Counted from the first letter of the stretch, positions 19,309 to 29,692 are shown. The stretch: DNA of 29,753 bases from Diplocarpon mali (GCA_024741835.1 JAENRP010000446.1:1-29753); one strand, 5' to 3'. Notes: a model not told the origin generated them from the sequence alone. Program-made: numbers and translations.

Positions 19309-20136
19309 ATGAAGCTCTCCCCGCTGCTCCTCCTCGCGCCCGGCGCACGCGCCTGCATGGATTTCAACGGCACCTTCCCCTTCTCCGCCGCGCTCCCGTT
19401 CGAGGCCAGCATCGTCGACAACGGCGTGAGGACCTGCTGGATCGCCACCAGCTACGCCGAGCACGCGGCGCGGCAGCAGTCCCCCTCCTCGGCCCGGCGC
19501 CGCGCGCGCTCCGCCGGGCGTCGGATCGCGCTCACCGGCCGCCCGGCCGCGCCGGCCGCGCCGGCCTCCCTCGCCTCGCCCTTCGCGGGCCCCAAGCACG
19601 CCGCCGCCGCCGAGGAGCACGTGGATCTGGGCGTGCGCCCGCCGCGCCGCGCCAGCCTGCCGAGCGAGACGTACGGGGAGCGGGGCCGGGAGGAGGCGAG
19701 GGCGTGGGCGCCGTGGCCGTTCGAGTGCGTCGCCGGGCACCGGGCGCGGGCGAACGTGGGGCTGCGGACCTTCGTGTACGCGGCGCACGGGCAGGAGTTC
19801 TCCTTCGTGCCCAAGATGGAGGAGGATATCTGGGGGGAGAGGTGGGTCTACAGCCTGAGGCTGTGGTGCAAGGGCAAGGATAAGAATGGGAATACCGCGG
19901 TGGAGAAGCCGGCGGCGGCGGCGAAGGCGGAAGACGGTGCAGCGAGTAGAACGGGGGGTGGTGCTGCTGCTGCTTCTGGGAAGGGCGCATCCGGTCAACG
20001 GGCGAGCGGACAGCCAGCGAGCGCCCAGGACGCGAATATCCGGGCGGCAGTGCCAAAGAACCAGGAAAGCATCCAAGGAGCCAGTGGACAAGGACTAAAC
20101 GCTCAAAGCGGGAGTACAAAGAAGAGTGGAGTGTAG
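19309..20136 (+). CDS. Putative secreted four-cysteine protein
   Basis: The protein has 275 residues from the ATG that begins MKLSPLLLLAPGARA, a short hydrophobic signal peptide with an ARA cleavage site before Cys16. The frame is open further upstream, but this Met is chosen because it places the signal sequence at the start. Four cysteines (16, 43, 140, 187) could form two disulfides. The blocks ACMDFNGTFPF, VRTCWIA, PWPFECVAGH, FVYAAHGQEFSF and YSLRLWC look structured. Between Cys43 and Cys140 lies an Arg/Ala/Pro-rich insert with dibasic sites (RRR 63-65, RR 71-72, RR 113-114). After 190 the chain becomes Ala/Gly/Ser/Gln-rich with ASGQ-type repeats. I do not recognise the family. The layout suits an extracellular or effector-like protein, but that is inference. 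An unrecognised intron in the insert is possible. Confidence 0.6.
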   Translation: MKLSPLLLLAPGARACMDFNGTFPFSAALPFEASIVDNGVRTCWIATSYAEHAARQQSPSSARRRARSAGRRIALTGRPAAPAAPASLASPFAGPKHAAAAEEHVDLGVRPPRRASLPSETYGERGREEARAWAPWPFECVAGHRARANVGLRTFVYAAHGQEFSFVPKMEEDIWGERWVYSLRLWCKGKDKNGNTAVEKPAAAAKAEDGAASRTGGGAAAASGKGASGQRASGQPASAQDANIRAAVPKNQESIQGASGQGLNAQSGSTKKSGV

Positions 20137-20687
20137 AACAGAGGCGAAGGGGGGGGTGGGGAGAGGGATAATCCCCAAAGAAGCCAGGCCAACAGGTCGA
20201 CAGGAGACGCCACAGCGAAAATCAAAGGCGGAAGAAAAGAAGTAGGAATCGGTCCCAGGAAGGCATCGCTGTTGCTATGTACATGTATACATATACACAG
20301 ATGTATATATATATATATATACGTACATATACATACATATACGTACATATACGTACATATTGACCCTTAGCTTTCATATATAGGGAGGTCAAGCTTGAGC
20401 ATGATTCAATGCACCGCTCTCTGTTTCTCGCCTTTGTACGATCTCTTGCTGTGATAGGCGACGGGCAAGGGGGGGGGGGCAGTCAAACCCTGCGTTGAAT
20501 ACAGTCAGTCGGACTTTAAACCAGGAGAACATGATACAAAGAAATAGAGTCTCTAGAATCGCTATCCACAACCTAGAAATTCATCCCACCTCACCCTCCT
20601 TCGGATAAGACGGGTTGATAGTATTCTATATTGCGCGCCAGCTCGTGCTGGGTGCGAATAGTGCCTTGCATCTCACGCGTGCTAGCG
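20137..20687. other. Intergenic between convergent genes
   Basis: This is the 3' flank of both the secreted-protein gene (+) and the MFS gene (-). It contains a G-run near 20149-20166, the TA-rich microsatellite at 20281-20361 and a G-run near 20469-20479. No gene is supported. Confidence 0.5.
20281..20361. repeat. TA / ACATAT / ACGTAC microsatellite
   Basis: A (TA)n core near 20304-20321 is flanked by interspersed ACATAT and ACGTAC units. Confidence 0.9.
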
Positions 20688-22819
20688 TTACACGTGACCC
20701 CTCGTCTTCTCCCCCGTCCCCAGGCCCAAGTCATCAGCAGCCACCCTCGCCTCCCCGGTCTCAACGTCGCTCCCCTGTCCGTGGCCATCCTTGACGCTCT
20801 TCCACTGCAGCCCGAGACAGCAGAGGAAGGCCGCAATGGCACACGCGGCCGTGATCCAGAACGTGCCCCTCAGCCCATCAACGTACGCCCTCAGGACGCC
20901 ATCCAACGCATCCTCCTCCCCGAGCTCCTGGAGGATCTCCCGGATCTGCGTAGCGCCCGAGTGGAGGAAGCGCTGCGTGGGTAGCTGCGGCGCGTACTTC
21001 TCGATGCCGGCCACGAGGCCGTTAGTGAAGATTGTCTGCGCGACGGCGATGAAGATGGCGCCGCCGAGGGTCTGGAAGAAAGACACGCAGGCCGAGGCGA
21101 CGGGGACGTCGGAGAGGGGGAGCACGGTCTGGACGACGACCACGCCGCCTTGGAAACCGACGCCGACGCCTGCCCCGCAGAGGACTTGGTAGCCGAACCA
21201 CTGCGCGAAAGGGGAGCTGATCGTGAAGGTCGTGATGAGGCCGGCGCCGATGGAGAAGAGCGACATGCAGAACAGCATCACGGGGACGTAGTACCCGATC
21301 GCGGTTATCAGGCCGCCGGTCGCAATGGAGGAGAGCACGGTGGAGATCAGCAGCGGGAGGAGCTGGATGCCGGCCATGGTTGCGGAGGAGCCTTTGACGG
21401 ATTGGAAGTAGATTGCGAGGTAGAAGATGATGACGAAGAAGCCCGATCCGAAGAAGAGCGCGAATGCGAGGGCGCAGACTACGTTTCGGTTGCTGAAGAG
21501 TCGAGGGGGCAGCGTGCCTCGGTCCCCGAGCCTGATTTGCGTGGAGATGAAGAGGATGGCGAGGAGCCCGCAGCCGATGAAGAGGCCGATGATGCGGGAG
21601 TTCTGCCAGGCGTATGTTGATCCGCCCCATTGCAGGGCTAGGAGGAGGCAGATGACTGCGGGCACGAGGATGAAGGCGCCGATGAGGTCGAGTTGGAGGA
21701 TGCGTTGGGCGAAGGAGAGGTTATCTGGGTTGTTGTCGCGTTTGACGCGGAGGCAGAAGTAGATCACCACGATGGAGATGGCGCCGATGGGAAGGCTTGT
21801 GATTGTTAGCCCAGGGGGTGTGAAAAGGGGGAGGGGGGCGGAGGACTTGATGTAGAAGCACCAGCGCCAGGAAATTTGGTCGGTGAAGACGCCGCCGAGG
21901 AGCGGGCCGGCGACACTGGCGATCCCCCACATGCCGCCGATGAGACCGAATGCTGCTGGTCGTTTACGGAGGGGTACTGGGGATATCAGTCGGGTCCGCT
22001 TCCTCGTTCAGAGTTGCCAGTGGTCTGGCGAGCTTGGCATCTTACAGCAATATGCCAGGATCACAATCGCCCCCGAAAACAGCCCGCCTGTCCCCATGCC
22101 TGCGATGGCTCTGCCCACGATGAGAGCATTGCTATTCGGGGCGGTGGCGCACACGAGAGATCTGGGCCTTGGTTAGTAGGAGGCCTTTGGTGCTGGCTTG
22201 GCTCCACCCACCCAATCTCGAAGATGGCTATGGCAGTCATAAAAGTGTACTTGATCTGGGAGGACCGTGTCAGAAAATGGGGCTTTCGTGCGGAGAAGTG
22301 GCGCTCACATCGAAGATGGTATATATCCGGCCGAACGTTGGCTGGAGCGCTGTGGCCGTCAACAGATACGAAGAGCCGTACCTGGTCGGAGTTAGTCGCA
22401 ACCCAGCACTTGCTCCACTACAGCGCGCGAAATGCAGCTTCCACGAGCTGGACGTACCATCCTATGTCCTTGATACTCTGGAACCGATCCGTGATCTTTG
22501 GGATTGCAGTCGAGATGATTGTCTGGTCCAAGGCAACGAGAAAGACAGCCAGGCACAACGCACCCAGGATAATCCAAAGCTTGACGCCATGGGGGTACTG
22601 CAGGTCCTGTCCGGCGTCGCTCCTGGCTTGCGCTTCTTCCTCCGTCGACCTACCCTCATCCTTCGCCACTGTCGACGCCTCGATCGTCTCGGTGACTGGA
22701 CGGGGAGGCTTGGTCGCCTCGGCTCCCGCTCTCTTTGCGTCTTCCCTGGTGGAAGCCGTCACCGAAGTCTTCTCACTCTCGTTGTACTGCGGGGCCAGCG
22801 CCGGCTGATGCGAGGCCAT
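20688..22819 (-). CDS. MFS multidrug efflux transporter, DHA2-like with about 14 membrane segments
   Basis: Six exons on the minus strand: 22819-22458, 22381-22309, 22255-22212, 22161-22046, 21976-21847 and 21795-20688, giving 610 residues. The five introns are 50-76 bases with CTAAC, CTGAC or CTGAT branch-like sites. The frame is open above the chosen ATG, but [10 protein letters not shown] is the typical start. A hydrophilic tail of about 78 residues precedes TMS1 (about 81-103), which carries [26 protein letters not shown] follows in TMS2. [15 protein letters not shown] is the antiporter motif C that marks drug:H+ antiporters, and WRWCFYINLPIGA is the family signature near TMS6. It should export small molecules across the plasma membrane by proton exchange. 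Substrates are unknown; relatives include toxin and azole exporters. No biosynthetic genes lie nearby. Confidence 0.92.
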
Positions 22820-23300
22820 TACAATCCTGTTGCTGACGAGGAAGGCGTGACGAAGATGCAAAGTAGGTCAACAAACCACCTGACACGCACTCGGAACCAC
22901 ATCATTCGGGACAGCACGAGCTCCATATAAACGCTGGGGAAAGCTCTGGCCCCGAGCTCCGACGGTCTTGTCCTGCTGTCTTGACGGTTGAGCGGCTATA
23001 GATTTTTTGGAGAGTCGTGCAAGGCCTTGCGGGCTCGTGATTGGTGCCGGGGGCGTTTCAGTGGCTTGAAGAGCTGCGAATAGACCGCTGCCGGACTTTG
23101 AAGTCGCCCCATGGCCGAGGGCGAACGTGTACCTGGGGGCAGGTCTCGTCTCTCGAGTAGATCGCCCGCAGTTGCAGAGGATCTGAAAAGTCTGGAAGGT
23201 CTGGATGGTCTGGAATTCGAGCATCGGATTTTTTTGGGAGGGGTAGGTGGGGAAAGGGGGGGAGATGATGGACGGGTTTTTCGGTAGCCTACGATCTAGG

Positions 23301-23314
23301 TACCCACGTGGGTA
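23301..23314. promoter_or_regulatory. 14-bp palindrome centred on CACGTG
   Basis: TACCCACGTGGGTA is a perfect palindrome about 480 bases upstream of the MFS start codon. CACGTG is the core site of bHLH regulators. A second CACGTG lies near 23974. Use as an operator is inference. Confidence 0.4.
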
Positions 23315-23589
23315 GCCAGTCACGTACAGGCCGGACCGCTTCCGGACGCGAATTCTTCCTAGTCATGCAAGGCAGCTGGCTGGCTTGCTGGCTGGAACCG
23401 AGAGCATGGAGGAGGAGGAGGAGGAGCATCCTGCAGCCGCCTTGGGCCATCTGAAGACTGACGGTGAAGATGCACTGATTGCGGACATTACCCGCAAACG
23501 CTCCTCTGACGGGGTAGCGGTTCAGGTAGATGTGGCACGGGTGGGAGCAGGCAAACAACAAACTCACAAGCAAACAAACGAGCGCGCAA

Positions 23590-23611
23590 ACAAGCAAGCA
23601 AGCAAGCAAGC
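23590..23611. repeat. (CAAG)n microsatellite
   Basis: Five tandem CAAG units within a longer CAAA/CAAG-rich stretch (about 23551-23625). Confidence 0.85.
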
Positions 23612-23923
23612 GCACGAACAAACCAAGAGGCACACAGATGGAAACGCCAACCCTCTCCTCTCTTGCTGTGTGCTCTGGACTGGAATGTCTCGGTGGAGCC
23701 AAGAGAGAGCTTGGATAGGTTGTGGTGTATGTGCCAGAGGCGGACGAGTCTGACAGACATAGCTGATCCTGTCAGGTCGGGGATATGCAGATATCCAAGT
23801 GAGGAGGTTGATTCCCGTGTGCAGATATCGAGACATCTGGTGGGTTGAGTGGGATGGGAGCTAGATAGATTTCTGAGTGAAGCGGTGATTACCTCATCCA
23901 CGACAGGGGCGAGGGGCCACTAG

Positions 23924-23954
23924 CCCTAAACCTTCAACCCTAAACCCTAACCCC
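23924..23954. repeat. Short telomere-like block (CCCTAAA/CCCTAA)
   Basis: CCCTAAA, CCTTCAA, CCCTAAA, CCCTAA and CCCC occur in tandem. This contains AAACCCTAA, the telo-box. Three intact units is too few for a true interstitial telomere but is above simple background. Confidence 0.6.
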
Positions 23955-24402
23955 TCGTCGTCTTTGTGGGCCACGTGATGCCGGGGAAAGGGGGAGTACA
24001 TCCGATGTGAATCTCGTGATGTGATTCTCGTGATGCGGGTCAGGGCCGCACGACAGCAACACCAGCAACACCAGCAACACCTGCACCAGCACCCGCATCA
24101 TCAAACTGCTCCATCACCATCCTCGTCCTCGTCCACGTCGTGACCTCTCGCTCGTGGCGGTTTGCGAGCTCTGACGACGGGCGTGTGTGTGTGGTGGCAT
24201 GGGAATCGGGGTCCGAGCATGCATCCCTGCCAGAGACACGCACAGCGGTGAGTTTCCAACCCGCATGCTCCCTTTTGCGCACCCCACAATCCGACGGTGA
24301 ACAGGCTTCGGAGCACCAGGCCAACGAATCGCCCAGAGACTGCGTCGCATTCCGATCAATAGGAATGCGTGGGATGCAGGCCGGGCGACGCACAAGCAAA
24401 GG

Positions 24403-24486
24403 CTCTCTCACTCTCGCTTCTCTCGCTCTCTCGCTTCTCTCGCTCTCTCGCTTCTCTCTCTATCTCTTCTCTCCCTCCTCTCCCTC

Positions 24487-24518
<32 letters not shown>
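24403..24518. repeat. CT-rich tandem repeats
   Basis: A 17-base unit (TCGCTTCTCTCGCTCTC) occurs about 2.6 times, followed by CCTCTCC units and a (CT)n run near 24489-24511. Confidence 0.85.
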
Positions 24519-24594
24519 AACACAGTACATCTAGACCACTTTCTCGCACTTGGCTCGCCTCGCTTGGCCTGGCTTCACCTTTACCATCTCTGGT

Positions 24595-24646
24595 CCTCTT
24601 CCTCTTGCCTCCCTTCTTCTCCTCTTCCTCTTGCCTCCCTTCTTCT
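24595..24646. repeat. 26-bp perfect tandem duplication
   Basis: Two identical copies of a pyrimidine-rich 26-mer (24595-24620 and 24621-24646) are followed by a partial third. Confidence 0.9.
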
Positions 24647-24756
24647 CCTCTTCCCCTCTCCAGTCCCAACCCAACATCAGCCGTTCGGCTTCCCTGCGCC
24701 CAATAGCTACCTGTCAAGCGAGAGCCGTTCGGTCTGGTTCCGGCTCTCGGCTGTGC

Positions 24757-24811
24757 GTCGGCTTCGGCTTCTTCGGTTTCGGCTTCGGCTTCGTCGGCTT
24801 CTTCGGCTCGC
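24757..24811. repeat. CGGCTT hexanucleotide repeat
   Basis: Imperfect CGGCTT / CGGCTTCTT units, about eight in tandem. Confidence 0.75.
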
Positions 24812-25602
24812 TCCAGTTGGTTTCCCTGCCGACCTGTTAGCTGCCGCTGCGAGCCGCCCCCTTTCCCTCCCTCCGTTGGCTCCGCGGCCACCTCACGACG
24901 ACTTCATCCCCCTCAACAACTCCTCCTCGGGAACGCACAGTGCGCTTGCAACCTCGCGTCTTTGCTACCACGATTGTCGCTCCGCTCATCCTCTTGGTTG
25001 CACTCGACGTCCAGTCCATAAGCCGAGACGCCCGCAAGCCTTTTGACGCATGACGAGCTGCCTTCATTTCCGCAGCCTTCCTTCAGCAGGTAGAGCACAT
25101 TGCTAGATCTCTCTACTCAGGTCCTCGGGCGCTACTTGAGGTCGTTGTACTCGTCGTACTTCCTCACCCATTGCACTTGCCGCACTTACCGCACTGCACC
25201 ATCGCTCCTTCCTCTCCGTTGTTTTCTTCCATCTCCACAGCGGCAGCAGTAACCTCTCCCTCCCTCCTTCCCTCTCCCCCGCTCTACCTTCCTCGGCAGA
25301 GGTTCTCCCTACTTAAAGCTCCTCTTCCCTTCCTTCTGTCAACATTCCACTCTCATCTCTCTTCCGACCACATCTCCCTTCTCCTCCGGTGGCAGCTCAT
25401 TGCTCGACGTCCATCTCTGGTCGGTTCCTCTTCTCTGAAAACACACTGACACCGTCCTCTTCCACCAAGTCCGAGACGGCACGTCACGACATCAGCGGCG
25501 ACAAAGACTCGTAGTCAGGTCACGCCTTGGTTTGACCAAACGCATCGGGTGAGGCTTCTTCACCAGCTGACATATAACACTGCAACGCCGTACGCTACGT
25601 GC

Positions 25603-25671
25603 ATGAGTGTTGGCGCCTTGACGTCGACACCTACAGACTGTTCCGGGCCGATTCGCTGTCGCTCAGCATAG
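25603..25671 (+). promoter_or_regulatory. Upstream ORF in the Argonaute leader
   Basis: An ATG at 25603 opens a 22-codon frame ending at TAG 25669-25671, 43 bases before the Argonaute ATG. A second short frame (18 codons) runs 25050-25106. If the transcript starts upstream and is not spliced across them, they would reduce or condition Argonaute translation. Confidence 0.45.
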
Positions 25672-25714
25672 CACGCTCGAAGCTCATAGCCCGACCAAAA
25701 ACGACAGCTTCATC

Positions 25715-28700
25715 ATGTCTGATCGCGGACGGGGCAGGGGCCGTGGAGGCGGAGGCTATCAAGGAGATCGAGGTGGTGGTGGCGGCGGCCGAGGCGGCGG
25801 TGGACGAGGCGGCGGCGGCGGTTCACGAGGCGGCGGCGGTGGCCGAGGAGGTGGTGGCCGAGGAGGATACGGCGGCGGCGGCGGCTCGGAAGTCCAAGTA
25901 TTCAAGTGAGTTCGTCGGAGCTGGGCACCTATCCCTCCACTACTGACATGCATACAGGGACCCAGACAATTCAGCCACGGTTCCCGACGCGCAGGTCATG
26001 GCCGTCGAGGCCCAGTACATGAACAACCTCAAGAGCCGCAACGTCGTGGCCAGAGTCGCCGCCAAGAACGATATGCCCGCCCGTCCGGCTTTCGCTACTC
26101 TTGGCAAGAAGATTACCGTGTATGCCAACTACTTCAAAGTCAACGTGCCGGCTAATCTCAGCCTCACGCGATACAACGTCGAAGTCAGCCCAGAAGCCAA
26201 GACGAAGAAGTTGGCTCGTATCTTTCGGCTTCTAATTGAGCTGCCCGAGTTCGCCGGTGTTGCGACGGAATGGAAGTCGATGATCATTTCTCCTCGACGC
26301 TTGGATATCCCAGCCGACTATACCGTCCAGATTCCTTTCGTATCGGAAGGTCAAGACGCACCTCTGGCGAACACCGTCACCTACACAGTGCGGGTGATCA
26401 CGCCCTTGACCTTCTCGGTCTCGGACATGTGCAACTTCCTTGCCTCTGGGGACCCCGGGCAGACCTTTGAGCAAAAGGCCGAAATCATTCAGGTGATGAA
26501 CGCGGTCTTTGGCAGTCACCCGCAGTCGCAATCCGGGGTCTCATCCATTGGACAAAACAGGCACTTCTCGGTGGACCGGAGCAAGGCCAACGAGCCCAAC
26601 ATCAAGGTTCTCGGCGGCGGTCTCGAGTCGCTCCGTGGATACTTCCTGAGTGTCCGTCCGGCAACAGGGGGCCTACTGCTCAACGTCAACGTCACCCATG
26701 GCGTCTTCTTGGAGCCGCTCCGCCTGGACATGCTCTTTCCGAGGCTTGGCACCGGGAACCGGGTGACTCTGCGGACGAAGCTGCGCGGGGTGAGCGTCCA
26801 ACAACTCCACCTGCCGGCGAAGAGAAACCGTAAGAATCAAGAGATTCCGCGGGTCAAGACGATCTGGGGCCTCGCTCACCCCGATGATGGCCGGAGACAG
26901 ACGCACCGTCCTCGGATCGCCCGGTATGGGGCGGGACCGAAGGATGTCCAGTTCTGGCTCGCCGACGCTCCTCCGCCCGGTGCTGGGGCTGGATCCGAGC
27001 CCCCTGCCCCTCGGGCCGCTGGTCCGCTCGCTGGCCCCAAGCTCCCCGTCAACCAGTACATCTCTGTGCTCGCCTACTTTCAGATCAAGTACCCACACAT
27101 CAAGCTCGATCCGCGCCATCCCGTTGTCAATGTCGGAAGCCACGACCGACCGAGCTATCTCCCGGCCGAAGCCTGTCTCGTCTTGCCGGGTCAGCCTATT
27201 CAGCGGCGCCTGAGCCCCGACCAGACGCAGCAGATGATTACTTTCGCGTGCCGCAAGCCGTGGCAGAACGCGAGCTCCATCGTGGGAGATGGGAGAGCCG
27301 TCCTTGGATTGGATGCGCTGACCAAGACCACTGCGGGCTCCTTCGGCCTGCAAGTCGGATCTAGTCTCGTTACCGTGGCAGCTCGCGTCCTCCCTCCGCC
27401 CCAGATCAAGTACAAATCCCACCAGGGCCATGATACCGTCGTCAATCCCCGCAACGGGTCGTGGAACATGGCCGACGTGAAGTTCCAGACTCACGGTAAC
27501 ATCGGCGCCTGGACCTACATCACCATCAGATCGTCGAGACGTGGGTTGCAATACGACGATCGGCACATTCACCAGACCGTGATGAACTTCCAGAGGTTTA
27601 TGAGCCGGGCTGGCATCAACGCTGCTGGGTTCATCGCCAGCCCAGCACCACCTATGTTACACCTGACCGACGGGCAGGAAGTCGAAAACGAAAGGGCGAT
27701 CGCCGATTTATTTCGTCTACTCTACACTACGAAGCAACCCAATCCACAGTTCCTGCTTTGCATCTTGCCGTACAACGATGTTGCGATTTACAATAGTATC
27801 AAGACCGTCGCCGATACCAAGGCTGGGGTCCATACTGTCTGCGTGGTTGCTTCCAAGTTTATGAAGGAGCAGAGGCAAGATCAGTACTTTGGGAACGTCT
27901 CGCTGAAGTTCAATCTCAAGGCTGGTGGGATCAACCACGCCTTGGATCCCAGCAAGCTTGGGATCATCAGCAGTGGACAGACCATGGTGATTGGTCTCGA
28001 TGTGACCCATCCTTCTCCCGGCTCAAAAGACACTGCCCCAAGCGTCGCTGGTATCGTTGCCAGTGTGGATAAGCACCTGGCTCAGTGGCCGGCGGATTTC
28101 CGGATCCAGGAAGAGAGGAAGGAGATGGTCACGGCTCTGGAAGCCATGATCATCTCCCGCCTCCGGGTGTGGCAGAAGCGAAATTCCAACGGCCTTCCGC
28201 AAAACCTTCTCGTGTACCGCGACGGTGTCTCCGAGGGTCAGTACCAGACCGTGCTCGACGAAGAGGTGCCGCTGATTCGCAACGCCTGCCGGCAAATCTA
28301 CCCCGCTACCGACACGAAGAAACACATCCCCCGGATTTCGGTCGTCATCTGCGGGAAGCGCCACCACACTAGATTCTACCCAAACGCCGTGGGCAACGCG
28401 GACAGGTCGTCGAACTGCGAGCCCGGCACAGTCGTCGATCGAGGTGTCACGGAAGCCGGCAACTGGGACTTCTTCCTCCAGGCCCATGCGTGCCTTCAAG
28501 GCACTGCCCGGTCCGCCCACTACTATGTGATTCATGACGAGATCTTCAGAGCCCAGAAGCAGAAGCCGGGCCAGAGCGCTGCAGACGCACTGGAAGAGTT
28601 GACTCACAACATGTCCCACCTCTTTGGACGTGCTACCAAGGCTGTCAGCTTGTGCCCCCCGGCGTACTACGCAGACTTGCTGTGCACTCGCCTGAGATGC

Positions 28701-28847
28701 TACCTGGCAGATCTGTTCGACCCCAACGACACGTCTGCGACCCCTAGTATCGCCGATGGTGCGCCCCCGCCCCCGCCCGCGCCCGCGCCCGCCACCCGCT
28801 CCATTCTCATCCCGGAGAGGATTAGGGACTCCATGTTCTACATCTAG
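25715..28847 (+). CDS. Argonaute, QDE-2-like, with RG-rich N-terminal tail
   Basis: Two exons, 25715-25905 and 25958-28847, giving 1026 residues. The 52-base intron runs from GTGAGT to ACAG with CTGAC. Argonaute binds small RNAs and cuts or silences matching transcripts. Residues about 4-58 are almost only Arg and Gly. The N domain begins near 111, with the linker block LGGGLESLRGYFLSVRPA near 281-298. The PAZ region (about 322-460) contains RHPVVNVGS. MID includes LLCILPYND (about 663). PIWI carries the catalytic residues Asp745 (VIGLDVTHP), Glu786 (ERKEMV), Asp819 (YRDGVSEGQ) and Asp970 (AYYADLL), a DEDD tetrad, so slicing should be possible. A Pro/Ala run lies near 998-1012 before the terminal SMFYI. 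QDE-2 acts in quelling and dsRNA-triggered silencing in Neurospora; this homolog could instead serve the meiotic pathway (Sms-2), which needs a phylogeny to decide. Confidence 0.95.
25906..25957 (+). other. Argonaute intron
   Basis: GTGAGT donor, ACTGAC branch site about 14 bases before the ACAG acceptor. It sits exactly at the end of the RG-rich segment, so exon 1 encodes essentially only the disordered tail. Confidence 0.95.
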
Positions 28848-29388
28848 GCCGGAGGGGCTACTCTGGCGGGTGACACACGAGCACGTCACTCTACGCATCA
28901 CGATGGGCATGGGGTGAGCGCGAGACATCCTTCAGGGATTGGGTGGTTGCGACGGCGAGTGGGGTGAATTTCATTTGAAATGACACCAGACGGTGGGCTC
29001 GCAGCGGTCGTCAGTCGGGGGTTTACATGCATGTTGTTTCTTCTTCTGCGGTTTCCTTCATTACGGGATGAAGTCTGAAATGCGCCGGCTTCTGCTTAGA
29101 CGTCTCACCAGGTAGTCCTTGTCGATCTTTCCCCGGCAGGTAGAAATTCAATTATGGTCTGCCACTTGCGATTGCCGGACTTGGCACTTGAGTGACTCTG
29201 TGACTGCTTGAAGGGGGGGGGATCCCAAGGGATATGGATTGATGCTCTGCGATGTCGCAAGATGCTCGCGCACTCACCGTTCACGCGTGTCAGGATGGCG
29301 CAGCGGACGAGTGTGGACGAACCCAGCCAACTGACGACGGGACAAGGGCTGCGTCCCTGGGCCCAGGATGCCACCTATCGATTCCCGT

Positions 29389-29468
29389 CGTCCCTCATTC
29401 CCACGAGTATCCCGTTGCCCATCTCACCCGTCCCTCATTCCCACGAGCATCCCGCTGTCCATCTCACC
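29389..29468. repeat. 40-bp tandem duplication
   Basis: Two adjacent 40-base units (29389-29428, 29429-29468) differ at about three positions; both contain TCCCTCATTCCCACGAG. Confidence 0.85.
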
Positions 29469-29622
29469 CGCCGCCTCTGCCTCGTCTCACCGCCTGGCGG
29501 CCGCGACAGAGGTCTTGGGTTGGATGATTCCTTGGGGGGAGACCCGGCCACTCGGGATCGGAGCGCGCTCTTTGCCAGCGACGCCTCTGCGCGACGCCTG
29601 GCCAGAGAGGGTTCCTCGGCCA

Positions 29623-29692
29623 TCTCTACCGTGTCTACCGTCTCTACCATCTCTACCGTGTCTACCGTCTCTGCCGTGTCTACCGTCTCTGC
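29623..29692. repeat. 9-bp minisatellite TCTACCGTS
   Basis: About seven units alternating TCTACCGTG, TCTACCGTC, TCTACCATC and TCTGCCGTG. The alternation gives an 18-base higher-order period. Confidence 0.85.

Larger units (their letters stand above)
22820..25714. other. Divergent promoter region between MFS and Argonaute genes
   Basis: 2.9 kb with no convincing gene. The left end is the MFS promoter. The right 1.3 kb is strongly pyrimidine-rich on the plus strand and is probably promoter plus leader of the Argonaute gene. It includes a palindromic CACGTG site, a CAAG microsatellite, a telomere-like block, CT repeats and short upstream ORFs, listed separately. Open frames of 120-225 codons near 24140-25046 are Ser/Leu/Arg-rich translations of CT repeats. 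Confidence 0.55.

Noticed and set aside
24140..25046. Plus-strand frames of 188 and 225 codons before Argonaute
   Set aside because: They are dominated by Ser/Leu from CT repeats and overlap each other; more likely leader sequence.
26673..27572. About 300-codon minus-strand open frame, and another at 28023-28928
   Set aside because: Both lie antisense to the Argonaute exon and show no domain.
20688..28847. A secondary-metabolite cluster around the MFS pump
   Set aside because: No synthase, oxidoreductase or pathway regulator is present; the neighbours are a small secreted protein and Argonaute.
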